A stretch of 64,000 bases of DNA from Syntrophaceae bacterium UBA7520 (GCA_002478265.1 DLNC01000026.1:56116-120115); one strand, 5' to 3'. Shown: positions 37,302 to 48,651, counted from the stretch's first letter. Translations and numbers: made by a program. Notes: generated by a model not told the origin, from the sequence alone.

Positions 37302-38936
37302 TTATAAAACATACTTTATGCTCAGCCTTTGGGCCGCACTGGCATCATTGATGCCCAGCGCATCAGACATACCGATAGGCAAAGATGTGGAGCGTCCCAG
37401 CGGCGCGACAATCTTTTTTAGTTCCGCATCAAAACTTAAAAAAACGTCAACAACGCGCTGCGCCACTTTTTCCGGATCAAGGCGGCGATCCAGCCGGGCA
37501 TCCTGTGAAGTAATACCCTTGGGGCAAAGACCGATATTGCAGATGTTGCAGCGGTCGGACTCTGAGCCAAGGCAGCCGGCGGCGGCTTGCATGACATATT
37601 TGCCGATCTGCACCCCGCTGGCGCCCAGCATAATCAGCGCCGCGGCATTGGCGGCCAGATTGCCGTTTTTGCCAATACCCCCTCCGGCAAAAAGCGGAAT
37701 TTCATTTTGCTTGCCCAGCTTAACCAGATTCAGATAGGCGTCGCGCAGGTTGCTGGCAATAGGATGCCCCATATGATCCATGGAAACATTGTAAGCGGCG
37801 CCGGTGCCGCCATCTTCGCCGTCGATGGCGAGCCCCGCGGCGTAGGGGTTACGTGTCAGGTTATTTAAAACCGCCAGCGCGGTGCTGGTGCCGGAAATTT
37901 TCGGATACACGGGCACGCGGAATCCCCAGGCCATCGACATGGACTGAATCATCTTGGCCACCGCTTCTTCAATCGAATATTTGGTCTGATGCGTGGGCGG
38001 ACTGGGCAGACTCACCCCCTGCGGCACACCGCGGATGGCCGCGATTAGTTTATTGACTTTGTACCACATCAAAAGACCCCCGTCGCCGGGCTTGGCACCC
38101 TGGCCATACTTGATTTCCACCGCGCAGGGGTCTTCCTTCATCTGCGGCAAGCTATGAATGATTTCGTCCCAGCCGAAATAACCACTCGCTATCTGCAGAA
38201 TAACATATTTCAAAAATCTGGACTTGAGCAGCCGGGGCGGGCAGCCGCCTTCACCCGTGCAGATGCGCACCGGCATTCCTATTTCTTCATTGAGATACGC
38301 GACGCCCATCTGCAGCCCTTCCCACATGTTGGGAGACAAGGCGCCAAAAGACATGCTGCCGATAATCAGGGGATAAATTTCCCGCACCGGAGGCATCCAG
38401 CCGTTGTCGCTGCTTGCCTTGAGCATTTCTTCCGGCGGCAATATTCTGCCCAAAAGCGTCCGCAGTTCAAATTCATGGCGACCCGCGTCGAGGGCCGGGT
38501 CGGTCAGCATGGAGATGCGCACAAACTTGATTTTATCCAGCACGCTTTCCGGAGCATTGCGCCGGCCGCCGCGCCGGCGCGGCTCGCCTCCCTGATTGAC
38601 ATGAAAACGTAGCTTGTCGCTTTCATCCGCGCGCAGCGGTATAATCGCGCTGTTGGGACACACCAGCGCGCACATGCCGCAACCCACGCAGGCATGCGCG
38701 GCATCCGTGCGCTGATCGATGCCGTGATAAACGGAAAACAAATTAGTCGCTTTTTGTTCCAAACCGATGGGCACCTGCAACGCGCGCTTGCGGTGCACGC
38801 CCAGTTCAATGGCCCGCACCGGGCAGACACTGGTACAGTTGCCGCACAGCGTGCATTTCTCTTTGTTCCAGAGAATTTGCCAGGGCAAATCCTTGACACT
38901 TAACGTAGATGGGGCAATGTTTCCCATTGATTCCAT
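37302..38936 (-). CDS. Glutamate synthase FMN-binding central subunit (GltB2 type) with N-terminal ferredoxin
   Basis: 544 residues. Two 4Fe-4S sets at the N-terminus (CTLCGNCTSVCPVRAIEL, CVGCGMCALVCPNSAI) precede the synthase domain: MSFGALSPNMWEGLQMG, IKYGQGAKPGDGGLLMW, DGEDGGTGAAYN, GGGIGKNGNLAANAAALIMLGA and the 3Fe-4S site CNICNIGLCPKGI. It combines ammonia with 2-oxoglutarate to make glutamate. Its start overlaps the end of the amidotransferase gene by 37 bp (28 bp if Met4 is used). Confidence 0.92.
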   Translation of the reverse strand: MESMGNIAPSTLSVKDLPWQILWNKEKCTLCGNCTSVCPVRAIELGVHRKRALQVPIGLEQKATNLFSVYHGIDQRTDAAHACVGCGMCALVCPNSAIIPLRADESDKLRFHVNQGGEPRRRGGRRNAPESVLDKIKFVRISMLTDPALDAGRHEFELRTLLGRILPPEEMLKASSDNGWMPPVREIYPLIIGSMSFGALSPNMWEGLQMGVAYLNEEIGMPVRICTGEGGCPPRLLKSRFLKYVILQIASGYFGWDEIIHSLPQMKEDPCAVEIKYGQGAKPGDGGLLMWYKVNKLIAAIRGVPQGVSLPSPPTHQTKYSIEEAVAKMIQSMSMAWGFRVPVYPKISGTSTALAVLNNLTRNPYAAGLAIDGEDGGTGAAYNVSMDHMGHPIASNLRDAYLNLVKLGKQNEIPLFAGGGIGKNGNLAANAAALIMLGASGVQIGKYVMQAAAGCLGSESDRCNICNIGLCPKGITSQDARLDRRLDPEKVAQRVVDVFLSFDAELKKIVAPLGRSTSLPIGMSDALGINDASAAQRLSIKYVL

Positions 38937-40030
38937 TTTTCTATCTCCTGCCGCTCGCGGCGAATAAGCAAAGTTTCATATTTCATCGGCTGATCATCGA
39001 GGTTAATATCGCGTTCGGGAATGGCCGCGTCCAACCCGCACATCTCCGAGGAAAAGGCGAAAATTCCCGGGCGTCCTCCGACCACACCCGGCCTTAATTT
39101 TTTGGAATCCTGCACCATGAACAGAGACTTATCCGGCAGGCAACCGATAACGCAATTAGGACCGTCAATAATCAGCGGCCGGCAGACTTGCTTGAGTTTT
39201 CTAAGCCATGAACCGTTAGGGTGCTTATCCAGTTCCTCATCTTTGAGCGGCGTGATAATGTGCTTGTACATTTCGATGCCCAAACCCAACTGCTTTTGCA
39301 TGTAGTGCATAATGTGCGTAAAAACTTCGGAATCGGACTGATAACCGGTATAGCCGGGGAATTGGCGCGACATCAGAAATTCCCTAATCGGCACGAATGC
39401 CGTGTTTTCGCCGTTCGTCATCGTGGAAAAACCTTGAATGAAGAAAGGATGGCAGGCATAAATATTGATTGCGTAATTCGTGTTTTGCCTTCCCTGGCTC
39501 ATGATTACACGCGCGGCAAGTTCGCGCCGGTCGAGCCCCAGGTACTGGGCAATCGCCAGCGGATCGCCCACTTCCTTGATCATGATGACATCCGGCCAGA
39601 AACTGAAAACCAGCATCGATTCATCCTTTTCGCCCATTTGCCGCAGTTGTAGCTGCACCATCATCAGACGGAACTGAATTTCTTCCTTGCTTAAACCTTC
39701 CCATTCCGCCGGATACTCATAAACGCGAATAACATAATTATCTCTTTTGGGCGTGCCCTCCGGAGGATTTTTACCCGGCCGGATGGAAAGTTTATACTTC
39801 ACCATAAAATCCTGATCGATCATGAAACGGTCGAGAGCCTTGATTCCTTCGTTGGAAAATATTCCGGAAAGAATCGGCTCGTTTTTAAACTTTTCGAATT
39901 CACCGCCCAGATCGGTAAGAAAAAGGCCGACGCCTGAACCATCATGCCCCTCTTTCATGACATCAATGGCGCGAATCGCCGCCATCGGAGAAAGAGGCTC
40001 ATTAGAAGTTATGGCAAACAATCGACACAT
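38900..40030 (-). CDS. Glutamate synthase glutaminase subunit (GltB1 type)
   Basis: Class II amidotransferase of 376 residues. From the ATG at 40030 the catalytic Cys is residue 2 (MCRLFAITSNEPLSPMAAIR) with GGGAG upstream; an in-frame start 33 bases earlier would bury this Cys. Later blocks are DGSGVGLFLTDLGGEFEKF, TNYAINIYACHPFFI and YQSDSEVFTHIMHY. It liberates ammonia from glutamine for GltB2. First gene of a four-gene GOGAT-GS operon behind a sigma-54 promoter. Confidence 0.92.
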   Translation of the reverse strand: MCRLFAITSNEPLSPMAAIRAIDVMKEGHDGSGVGLFLTDLGGEFEKFKNEPILSGIFSNEGIKALDRFMIDQDFMVKYKLSIRPGKNPPEGTPKRDNYVIRVYEYPAEWEGLSKEEIQFRLMMVQLQLRQMGEKDESMLVFSFWPDVIMIKEVGDPLAIAQYLGLDRRELAARVIMSQGRQNTNYAINIYACHPFFIQGFSTMTNGENTAFVPIREFLMSRQFPGYTGYQSDSEVFTHIMHYMQKQLGLGIEMYKHIITPLKDEELDKHPNGSWLRKLKQVCRPLIIDGPNCVIGCLPDKSLFMVQDSKKLRPGVVGGRPGIFAFSSEMCGLDAAIPERDINLDDQPMKYETLLIRRERQEIEKWNQWETLPHLR

Positions 40031-40078
40031 AAATTTTTCTCCCTTTTTAAATCCACTCTCCAAAGCACAAAAAATAAC

Positions 40079-40094
40079 TGCTAAAGCCGTGCCA
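40079..40094 (-). promoter_or_regulatory. Sigma-54 promoter of the GOGAT-GS operon
   Basis: On the minus strand the sequence TGGCACGGCTTTAGCA matches the -24/-12 consensus TGGCACG-N4-TTGCA with one mismatch; the essential GG and GC doublets are 12 bp apart. It ends about 48 bases before the gltB1-type ATG. The adjacent upstream gene encodes a sigma-54 activator, which supports the call. Confidence 0.88.
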
Positions 40095-40110
40095 GATTTT
40101 TTATTTTAAT

Positions 40111-40258
40111 ACAATTTTGTTTCTATTTGGTTTTTAAGTCTTTATACTCTTAATGGTCTTTTACAACTTTTAAAAAAAGAACAATTTTGTATTTATCAGT
40201 TTTTTATCAACATTTTTGAGCTGTTTATTAGCGCCTTTTTCATTGAAGAACAGTTTTG
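40111..40258. promoter_or_regulatory. Three operator-like repeats upstream of the sigma-54 promoter
   Basis: ACAATTTTGT occurs exactly at 40111-40120 and 40181-40190, and a degenerate copy AACAGTTTTG at 40249-40258. Spacing is about 70 and 69 bp. The element has ACA/TGT ends like a palindromic activator site, and all copies are upstream of the -24/-12 promoter, where enhancer sites belong. The same element (reverse complement) recurs before the regulator gene at 41863. Confidence 0.6.
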
Positions 40259-40267
40259 AGCATCCTA

Positions 40268-41830
40268 TTACTTTTTTTTACGAAACAATTTCGCGTTAAT
40301 CCCCATTTTGGATATCTTATACTGAATAATTCTTTTGGTTGTACCGAGCATCTTAGCCGCTTTGGTCTGATTTCCGCCTGTTTCTTCCAAGGCCTCGATA
40401 ATTAAAGCTCTCTCCTGTGCTTCAACGACCGATGAGAGCTTACTGCGCTCCTTTTTGCCGAAGTCCGATTCCCTGATTTGTAAAGAAGGCGGCAAATGAA
40501 CGCAGTCAATGGTATCTGTTTTTGTCAGCAATACGGCGCGCTCGACGCAATTTTCCAGTTCACGAACGTTGCCCGGCCATTTATAGGAAAGAAACGACTC
40601 AATCGCCGCGGTGGAAATTCGTTTGACATTTTTACTCATTTCCTTGCTGTATTTGAGGACAAAATGGTCAGCCAGGAGAATAACATCGCTTCCCCGGTCG
40701 CGCAAAGGCGGCAAATAAATCGGAAAGACATTCAGACGGTAAAAAAGATCTGCTCGAAAACGATCGGCCAAAATATCCTGTTCCAGGTTACGGTTGGTTG
40801 CCGCGATAATCCGCACATTTACATTAATCACACGCGAAGAGCCCAGGGGTTGAAACTTTTTTTCCTGCAAAACGCGCAAAAGCTTAACCTGCGCGGCGGC
40901 GGAGAGTTCTCCCACCTCATCGAGAAAAATAGTGCCGCCATTCGCCTCCTCAAACCGCCCGCGTCGTGTGTGCAAAGCGCCGGTAAACGCGCCTTTTTCA
41001 TGGCCAAAAAGCTCGCTTTCAATGAGCGTGTCGGGGATCGCTGCGCAGTTAACCTGCACTAAAGGCCCGCCATTGCGGGGCGAGTTTTTATGAATGGCGC
41101 GGGCAATCAGCTCTTTGCCTGTGCCGGTTTCACCCGTAATTAGAACAGTTGTATTGGAATCAGCCACTTGCGCCACAAGACCAAACACTTCCTGCATAGC
41201 TTTGGAATGACCGATAACTTCCATTGACGGCGTGCGGTTTTGCCCGACGATTTTTTTGAGCCTTCTGTTTTCCTCCTCCAGCGCCCGCATATGCACTGAT
41301 TTAGCCATCAATTCGGCTACAGAAGAAAGCATTGCCAGTTCTTTATCCAAATTTTCGACTTCCAAAGCCACCTTGTCCGCCGATAAAACTCCAACAACTT
41401 GTTCATCATAAATGATTGGCACGCATAAGAAAGCCAATTCCGAGCGGTTCAGGTGTTTTCGCGCCCCGGTGCGGTCAAGAAAGTGAGTGGCATTGCCCAG
41501 GTTTGCCACTGCCATGGGCCGACCAGTCTGCGCAACCTCGCCGGTAATTCCTTCACCGATTTTGTAAGTGACATCAAGACCTTCAATATTAACGTCATGC
41601 GCCACATCCAGCCATGCTTCCTTTTTTTCTCTATCCAGAAGCGAAATCATGCCTCTTTGCATGCCCAGGCGCGAACTCATTTCCTGTAACACCTTTTCCA
41701 ACTGATCGCGCAGTTCCCCCGGCAAAGCCAAAATTCGAGAAATTGCATGCAGGGCGGCAAGCTCCTCGTAACTATGAATGCTCAATTTATTTCCCTTCTC
41801 CGGTGAAAGTTTTTTTACAGTATTGACCAT
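40268..41830 (-). CDS. NifA-like sigma-54-dependent transcriptional activator
   Basis: 520 residues. A GAF sensor domain (~25-180; [37 protein letters not shown]) precedes the AAA+ domain with Walker A GETGTGKE (233-240), the sigma-54-contacting GAFTGA loop (280-285) and Walker [14 protein letters not shown] Fis-type helix-turn-helix closes it ([20 protein letters not shown]). The GAF sequence is closest to NifA. It lies upstream of the glutamate synthase operon on the same strand and most likely activates its sigma-54 promoter. The signal is unknown; nitrogen status is likely. Confidence 0.92.
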   Translation of the reverse strand: MVNTVKKLSPEKGNKLSIHSYEELAALHAISRILALPGELRDQLEKVLQEMSSRLGMQRGMISLLDREKKEAWLDVAHDVNIEGLDVTYKIGEGITGEVAQTGRPMAVANLGNATHFLDRTGARKHLNRSELAFLCVPIIYDEQVVGVLSADKVALEVENLDKELAMLSSVAELMAKSVHMRALEEENRRLKKIVGQNRTPSMEVIGHSKAMQEVFGLVAQVADSNTTVLITGETGTGKELIARAIHKNSPRNGGPLVQVNCAAIPDTLIESELFGHEKGAFTGALHTRRGRFEEANGGTIFLDEVGELSAAAQVKLLRVLQEKKFQPLGSSRVINVNVRIIAATNRNLEQDILADRFRADLFYRLNVFPIYLPPLRDRGSDVILLADHFVLKYSKEMSKNVKRISTAAIESFLSYKWPGNVRELENCVERAVLLTKTDTIDCVHLPPSLQIRESDFGKKERSKLSSVVEAQERALIIEALEETGGNQTKAAKMLGTTKRIIQYKISKMGINAKLFRKKK

Positions 41831-42271
41831 AATGTATCCTGAAAGGACGTTTGTATTTTGTTACAAAATTGTTCTAATATCAATCATTTTTTATTGCTTT
41901 TCACATTAATTTGCAAATACTGAACCAATTATGAACTTTTTGCGGCCAAATCTCGTTAAAATTGCTTTTTTGTAAATACCCCCAAGCTCCTAAATAACTA
42001 GATTGATTATTAAATCCTGAAAAAATTGCCATTATTTCTCCACGTTTAGAAAACAACAATTTTGATCTTGAGACTGACAAAAAAATCACGCCACCATATA
42101 TATTTTCTTGACATGATTTTTTTCTTCCGATAAGCAACTTCATCCACTGTTCAGGCAATCCGGGGCGAGCTGTTTTTTTAAGCAAATTAGTTTATAATTA
42201 GCCAATTTATTGCGCTTTTTTAGGCAAAATAAATACTTTTTTATTTGTAAAAAAATTGCGGAAGTTGGCTT
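41831..42271. other. AT-rich divergent regulatory region
   Basis: 441 bp between the activator (minus) and the PAS-GGDEF gene (plus). It contains ACAAAATTGT at 41863-41872, the reverse complement of the operator-like element before the GOGAT operon, 33 bp upstream of the activator ATG, and a 9/10 match ACAATTTTGA at 42056-42065. A 94-codon reading frame on the minus strand (41901-42185) is not convincing. No RNA gene recognised. Confidence 0.6.
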
Positions 42272-44743
42272 ATGCCGAAAACACGAACCGGTAAAAAACC
42301 CTCACAGCAGATCGATTTATTCGCGCTGGCGGAGAACATTACGTCCAATATCGGCGTGGGTGTTTACATCGTCCAGCACGGTAAATTCGTCTATATCAGC
42401 CACCTATACAAAAAAATTACCGGCTACACTGGCCGTGATCTGCTCGGCAAAAACTCTCTCGCTCATGTCCATCCGGACGACAGAGAAAAAGTCAGGCAAG
42501 AGGCCATAAAATGCCTGAAGGGGAAAAAATCCGAAGGCTATGAATACCGCTATATCAGAAAAAACGGCGAGGTGATGTGGATTCTGGAGCTGATCACTTC
42601 GATTGCCTATAACGGTCAACGCGCGGCGCTCGGCAGCTTCATGGATATTACGGCGCGAAAAAAAATGGAGGAAGACTTAAGACGCTCTGAAGAAAGATAC
42701 CGCACCGTCATCGAGGAAATCGAAGAAGGATATTATGAGGTTGATCTCAGAGGTAATTTCACATTTGCCAGTGATGCGATCTGCGCGACTCTGGGATATA
42801 CCAGAGAAGAACTGATGGGCATGAGCTATAAAGACTACATCCCCCCGGAGCAACATGACTATGTTTTCAGGGTGTTCATGGAAATTTATAAAACGGGAAA
42901 GCCCGTAAAATCATATTCCCTCATCAACATCAGGAAAGACGGCACCAGGCTTTCTGTCGAGGATTCGGTGGCGCCACTGCGCGACAGAGATGGAAAGATT
43001 ATCGGTTTTAAGGGAATAACACGCGATGTCACGGAGCGCAAGGTGATGGAAGAAGCCCTGCGGCTTTCCGAAGAAAGATACCGTACCATTTTGGAGGACA
43101 TGAACGAAGGTTACTTCGAGCTTGATCTGGACGGCACCGTTACCTTCGTCAATGACGCGGAATGCAGACACATCGGCTATGCCAGAGAGCAATTGATCGG
43201 TATGAATCACCGACAATTTCAGGATGAGGAAACCGTAAAAATAATCAGGCCTTTATTCATAGAGCTCTATCGCACCGGCAAGCCCATCCGCAATTTACAG
43301 GTCAAAATAATCAGGGCCAATGGCACGAAAGGATTCAATGAAACTTCCGTTTCTCTCCTCAGCGACAAACAGGGAAAGCCGGTGGGGTTTCGCGGTATCA
43401 GCTGGGACATCACCGCGCAACAGCAATTAAAAGAAACCATCCGTCAGGTGGAAGAAAAACAGCGCAATATTCTGGAAAACATGCAGGAAAGCTACTTCGA
43501 AGTGGATCTCGCCGGCAACCTGACCTATGTCAACACGGCAATGTACACGGGACTGGGCTTTACCAGGGAAGAATTAATCGGACAGCATTATCGGATATTT
43601 ACGGACGAAGAAAACGTCAAAAAACTATATAAAATATACAACCAAATTTACAAAACGGGCGCGCCGGTGCGCACAGCGGATTTTGAATTTATTAAAAAAG
43701 ACGGAACGAAAATATTCGCTGAGACTTCCGCGTCGCTGATCAGAGACGCACAAGGAAAACCAATCGGCTTCCGCGGCGTTTCGCGCGATGTTACCGAACG
43801 CCGGAAAATGGAAGAAACGATACGCCAATCGGAAGAAAAATACAGAACAATCATCAATGAAGTGGATGAGTGGTATTTTGAAATTGACCTAGCGGGAAAC
43901 ATCGTTTTCATCAATGACGCCGTGGTACGCAGTGTCGGCTATCCGCGGGAGAGACTGCTCGGCCTAAATTATAAGTCGTATCTCAGCAAAGAGCAATCCG
44001 GCTCAATATTTAAAGTATTTCGTCAGGTCTATGACACGGGCACGCCGATAAAAAATTATCCTTACGAATTTACCCGGCCGAACGGTAAAGTAATGTTCTT
44101 TCAATTATCCATCTTTCCCAAATTCGACGAAACAGGAAAAATTGTCGGTTTCCGCGGCGTGGGACACGATGTAACAGAACAAAAGAGAACGGAAGAGCAG
44201 TTAAACTATCTGGCCACGCATGATCTGCTCACTGGCCTGCCCAACAGAATGCTCTTAATGGACCGACTAAAAATGGCCACGGCACAGGCCAAAAGAAACG
44301 AACACAAACTGGCCTTGATGATGCTGGATCTGGACAATTTCAAAAGCGTGAATGACTCACTGGGACACATGATCGGCGATGAATTGCTCAAGGAAATTGC
44401 CAAACGCCTGACCGGCCGCCTGCGTCAAAACGACACTCTTTGCCGTCTGGGAGGAGACGAGTTCATTCTTTTGCTGCCCGCAATCGAACGAACCGAAGAC
44501 GCGCTGGAAGTGGCAAAGATCGTTATGGAATCTTTTGAAAACCCTTTCATTTGCGGCGGGTGTTCTATTGTCTCAACGGTCAGTATCGGCATTGCCATAT
44601 ATCCGGATGACGCGCAGGATGTCGACATTCTAATGAGAAATGCCGACGTGGCAATGTATTACGTAAAGGCGCACGGCCGCAACGGTTATCATTTTTATAC
44701 TGCGTCAATTAACGGCAATTACGCCGGGCAAAGCGTGCAATAG
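42272..44743 (+). CDS. Diguanylate cyclase with five tandem PAS domains
   Basis: 823 residues, no membrane segment. The first PAS (~15-130; VYIVQHGKFVYISHLYKKIT) is PAS-fold type 3-like with an HPDDREK motif. Four further PAS repeats of about 125 residues follow, each with an F/Y-E-hydrophobic-D-L-x-G-N/T core (YYEVDLRGNFTF, YFELDLDGTVTF, YFEVDLAGNLTY, YFEIDLAGNIVF) and each ending in DVTER or DITAQ. The GGDEF domain (DLLTGLPNRMLL, LDNFKSVNDSLGH, LGGDEF) is intact and should make cyclic di-GMP. The four similar PAS units look like a local duplication. Divergent from the sigma-54 activator. Confidence 0.93.
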   Translation: MPKTRTGKKPSQQIDLFALAENITSNIGVGVYIVQHGKFVYISHLYKKITGYTGRDLLGKNSLAHVHPDDREKVRQEAIKCLKGKKSEGYEYRYIRKNGEVMWILELITSIAYNGQRAALGSFMDITARKKMEEDLRRSEERYRTVIEEIEEGYYEVDLRGNFTFASDAICATLGYTREELMGMSYKDYIPPEQHDYVFRVFMEIYKTGKPVKSYSLINIRKDGTRLSVEDSVAPLRDRDGKIIGFKGITRDVTERKVMEEALRLSEERYRTILEDMNEGYFELDLDGTVTFVNDAECRHIGYAREQLIGMNHRQFQDEETVKIIRPLFIELYRTGKPIRNLQVKIIRANGTKGFNETSVSLLSDKQGKPVGFRGISWDITAQQQLKETIRQVEEKQRNILENMQESYFEVDLAGNLTYVNTAMYTGLGFTREELIGQHYRIFTDEENVKKLYKIYNQIYKTGAPVRTADFEFIKKDGTKIFAETSASLIRDAQGKPIGFRGVSRDVTERRKMEETIRQSEEKYRTIINEVDEWYFEIDLAGNIVFINDAVVRSVGYPRERLLGLNYKSYLSKEQSGSIFKVFRQVYDTGTPIKNYPYEFTRPNGKVMFFQLSIFPKFDETGKIVGFRGVGHDVTEQKRTEEQLNYLATHDLLTGLPNRMLLMDRLKMATAQAKRNEHKLALMMLDLDNFKSVNDSLGHMIGDELLKEIAKRLTGRLRQNDTLCRLGGDEFILLLPAIERTEDALEVAKIVMESFENPFICGGCSIVSTVSIGIAIYPDDAQDVDILMRNADVAMYYVKAHGRNGYHFYTASINGNYAGQSVQ

Positions 44744-44747
44744 CAAA

Positions 44748-45434
44748 TCATCCCAAAACAATCAGGGCGTCAACCACCACCGGTTTATCCGCAGCAATAA
44801 TCACCGGGTTCAGGTCAATTTCTTTCACTTCCCGGAAATCCAGCCCGATGCGTCCCAGGCTAATCAGCATTTGCGCCAGCGTTTTGGCATCGGCCGCCGG
44901 CATACCGCGGAAAGCGTCGATAATTTTATTGCCCCGGATTTCGCGCATCATTTCCCGCGCGTCCAATTCGCTCAAAGGCGCCTTGCGAAAAGAAACATCA
45001 CGAAGAATCTCGGTAAAAATCCCCCCCAGCCCGAACATGACGCAAGGGCCGAATTGCTCATCGCGCGTCATGCCCATGACCAGCTCGCGGCTGCCCCGAA
45101 CCATTTCCTGCACCAGGACCGCGCCATGACCTTCCGCCAATTTCTTTCTAATTTCCTCAAACGCGACCAGGGCTTCACCTTCACTTTGAATGCCCAAGTG
45201 AATCAAGCCTTGCTCTGTTTTATGGGCAATTTCAGAAGAGCATCCTTTCAACGCCAAAGGATATCCTATTTGCCGCGCCGCTGCTTTAAGCTCATCCGCA
45301 TTATTAACGAGAACTTCCCTGGTCACCGGCAATCCGTAAAAAGCAAGCAGTAGTTTTGCCTCGTATTCAGAAAGACAACTTCGTTTTTCACCCAAGGCTG
45401 ATTTAATTATGTTTGCTGCGCTGTTATGATTCAT
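44748..45434 (-). CDS. ADP-forming acyl-CoA synthetase, beta (ATP-grasp) subunit
   Basis: 228 residues. ATP-grasp domain: LSEYEAKLLLAFYGLPVTRE, YPLALKGCSSEIAHKTEQGL, VLVQEMVRGSRELVMGMTRD, GPCVMFGLGGIFTEILRD and the C-terminal EIDLNPVIIAADKPVVVDA. With the alpha subunit it would interconvert acyl-CoA, ADP and phosphate with acid, CoA and ATP. Overlaps the alpha gene by 11 bp. The substrate may be acetyl-, aryl- or other acyl-CoA. Confidence 0.9.
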   Translation of the reverse strand: MNHNSAANIIKSALGEKRSCLSEYEAKLLLAFYGLPVTREVLVNNADELKAAARQIGYPLALKGCSSEIAHKTEQGLIHLGIQSEGEALVAFEEIRKKLAEGHGAVLVQEMVRGSRELVMGMTRDEQFGPCVMFGLGGIFTEILRDVSFRKAPLSELDAREMMREIRGNKIIDAFRGMPAADAKTLAQMLISLGRIGLDFREVKEIDLNPVIIAADKPVVVDALIVLG

Positions 45435-46902
45435 TTTTTATCCTTTTTTCATAATAAGTGTTTACATGGCCGATGGCTCTGATGGCTTCATGCAGATCAT
45501 CAAAAACGGGCAGGCCATTTTTAATAAATTCCGCTCTTGCCAGGGCAAGCATCTCTACGATATCCAGGTCATCCACTCCCCGTTTGGGATTAGCCAGAAC
45601 CGCTACTATGGGCTTACCGGTTTCTCTAACGACACCGCCCAGCAATTCCGCGAGCTCTCGGTAAGGCGCTACCTGCGCAATCGGTTTACCCAGCATGCGT
45701 GCCATGGTTTTATAATGATAAAGAAGCGATACTATTATTTGCAGCTCTACCCGCTCATCCTGCGCTGCCGCGTGCAGCACTTTTTGTAAAATTTTCGGTT
45801 CCACAAAAGGATTGGCCACATCTATGGGATTGGCGCCGCTGGAACCGGGTTTGGGCAAAAGCTCTTCCACGTTTTTTCTGACAACAGGCTCAAGAGCGGG
45901 AATTTCCATGCCAAACTTTTCCGCGGCATCGCAGGCCGTAACTCCCAGCGCGCCGCCGCCGCCAATAACGGAAAGGCGCCGGAATACTTTGGGCGGCAGG
46001 AAACAAAAAGCCAGGCAGGCTTCGGCCAGCTCCTGCAGATTCTGCACCTGTATTGCATTAACCTGCCTTAATACCGACTCCCAGATAACGCGGCTGCCTC
46101 CCATGGAGGCCGTGTGGCTTACTACCATGCGCTGCCCGGCTGCGGAAAGCCCCCCCTTGCAGACAACAACTGGTTTTTTTTTCGTCGCTTTTTTAATCGC
46201 GTTAAAAAAGGCCTCGCCGTCTTTGATGCCTTCCATGTACATGCCGATAACACCCGTTTCATCATCCTCAGTAAGATAATCCAGTAGCTGCACTTCCCGC
46301 AGGTCGGCGCCGTTGCCGAAACTGACTACTTTGCTGAAGTTAAGCCCCATCCATTTGCCTTTATGCGCCAAATCGATGGCCATACCACCGCTTTGCGACA
46401 GGAATGCCACCGGCCCGCTGATCCGTGAAAGATCGGGACCGGGTAAAAGCGTCAGGCCGCTGCCCGGGCAATAAATGCCGAAACAATTCGGTCCGACCAC
46501 ACGGATGCCCCGGTCGGCGATTTCGCTGATCTTGTGTTCCAGTTCCCTGCCTTCTTTCGTGGCCAGTTCGCTGAAACCGGCGGATAAAATTTCCGCTCCG
46601 GCGGCTCCCTTTTTCCGGCAGGCCTCGAGCGCTTCCGGCACATCTTTGGCGGCCACGGCAATAATGGCAAAATCAATTTGCCCGGGAATATCTTCAACTT
46701 TCTTGTAAAAATTCAGGCCGGCGTAACTGCCGCCTTTGGGATTAACGGGGAAGACCTCGCCCTCAAATCCCATCGCCTGAAGACCAACGAGCATCCCGAT
46801 ACCGAAGCCGCGTGCCCCGCCATCCGTGGAAACGCCAACAATGGCGAGCCGTCGGGGATGAAATATTCTTTCCATGTCTTCTTTTTTTGCTTTTAGATTC
46901 AT
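45424..46902 (-). CDS. ADP-forming acyl-CoA synthetase, alpha subunit
   Basis: About 492 residues. CoA-binding Rossmann domain (HPRRLAIVGVSTDGGARGFG, VFPVNPKGG), VVGPNCFGIYCPGSGL, then the two succinyl-CoA-ligase-like domains with GPVAFLSQSGGMAIDL and the phosphohistidine loop region VVSHTASMGGSRV. Longer than a minimal alpha subunit and lacking the fused ATP-grasp, which is encoded next. I prefer the ATG at 46902 (MNLKAKKEDMERIF). In fermentative anaerobes such enzymes make ATP from acyl-CoA; that role is inferred. Confidence 0.9.
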   Translation of the reverse strand: MNLKAKKEDMERIFHPRRLAIVGVSTDGGARGFGIGMLVGLQAMGFEGEVFPVNPKGGSYAGLNFYKKVEDIPGQIDFAIIAVAAKDVPEALEACRKKGAAGAEILSAGFSELATKEGRELEHKISEIADRGIRVVGPNCFGIYCPGSGLTLLPGPDLSRISGPVAFLSQSGGMAIDLAHKGKWMGLNFSKVVSFGNGADLREVQLLDYLTEDDETGVIGMYMEGIKDGEAFFNAIKKATKKKPVVVCKGGLSAAGQRMVVSHTASMGGSRVIWESVLRQVNAIQVQNLQELAEACLAFCFLPPKVFRRLSVIGGGGALGVTACDAAEKFGMEIPALEPVVRKNVEELLPKPGSSGANPIDVANPFVEPKILQKVLHAAAQDERVELQIIVSLLYHYKTMARMLGKPIAQVAPYRELAELLGGVVRETGKPIVAVLANPKRGVDDLDIVEMLALARAEFIKNGLPVFDDLHEAIRAIGHVNTYYEKRIKNES

Positions 46903-46984
46903 TTTTCTCACTATCATAATATTCCGCAGCGCCAACTTTCAGTTGGCGGCGTTAATAACATTTACGGCGGGATTTTACCGGCGG

Positions 46985-48607
<1,623 letters not shown>

Positions 48608-48651
48608 TCAATCACTCGGCCATCTCCGAAATATTCACAGGCGCAATATCC

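Noticed and set aside
40031..40267. NifA upstream activator site (TGT-N10-ACA)
   Set aside because: No pair at the right spacing. The repeated element is ACA-N4-TGT, so the regulator is called NifA-like only by protein similarity.
41901..42185. 94-codon open frame on the minus strand in the AT-rich activator/PAS gap
   Set aside because: No recognisable domain, no good ribosome-binding site, and a composition typical of translated noncoding sequence; operator-like elements overlap the region.
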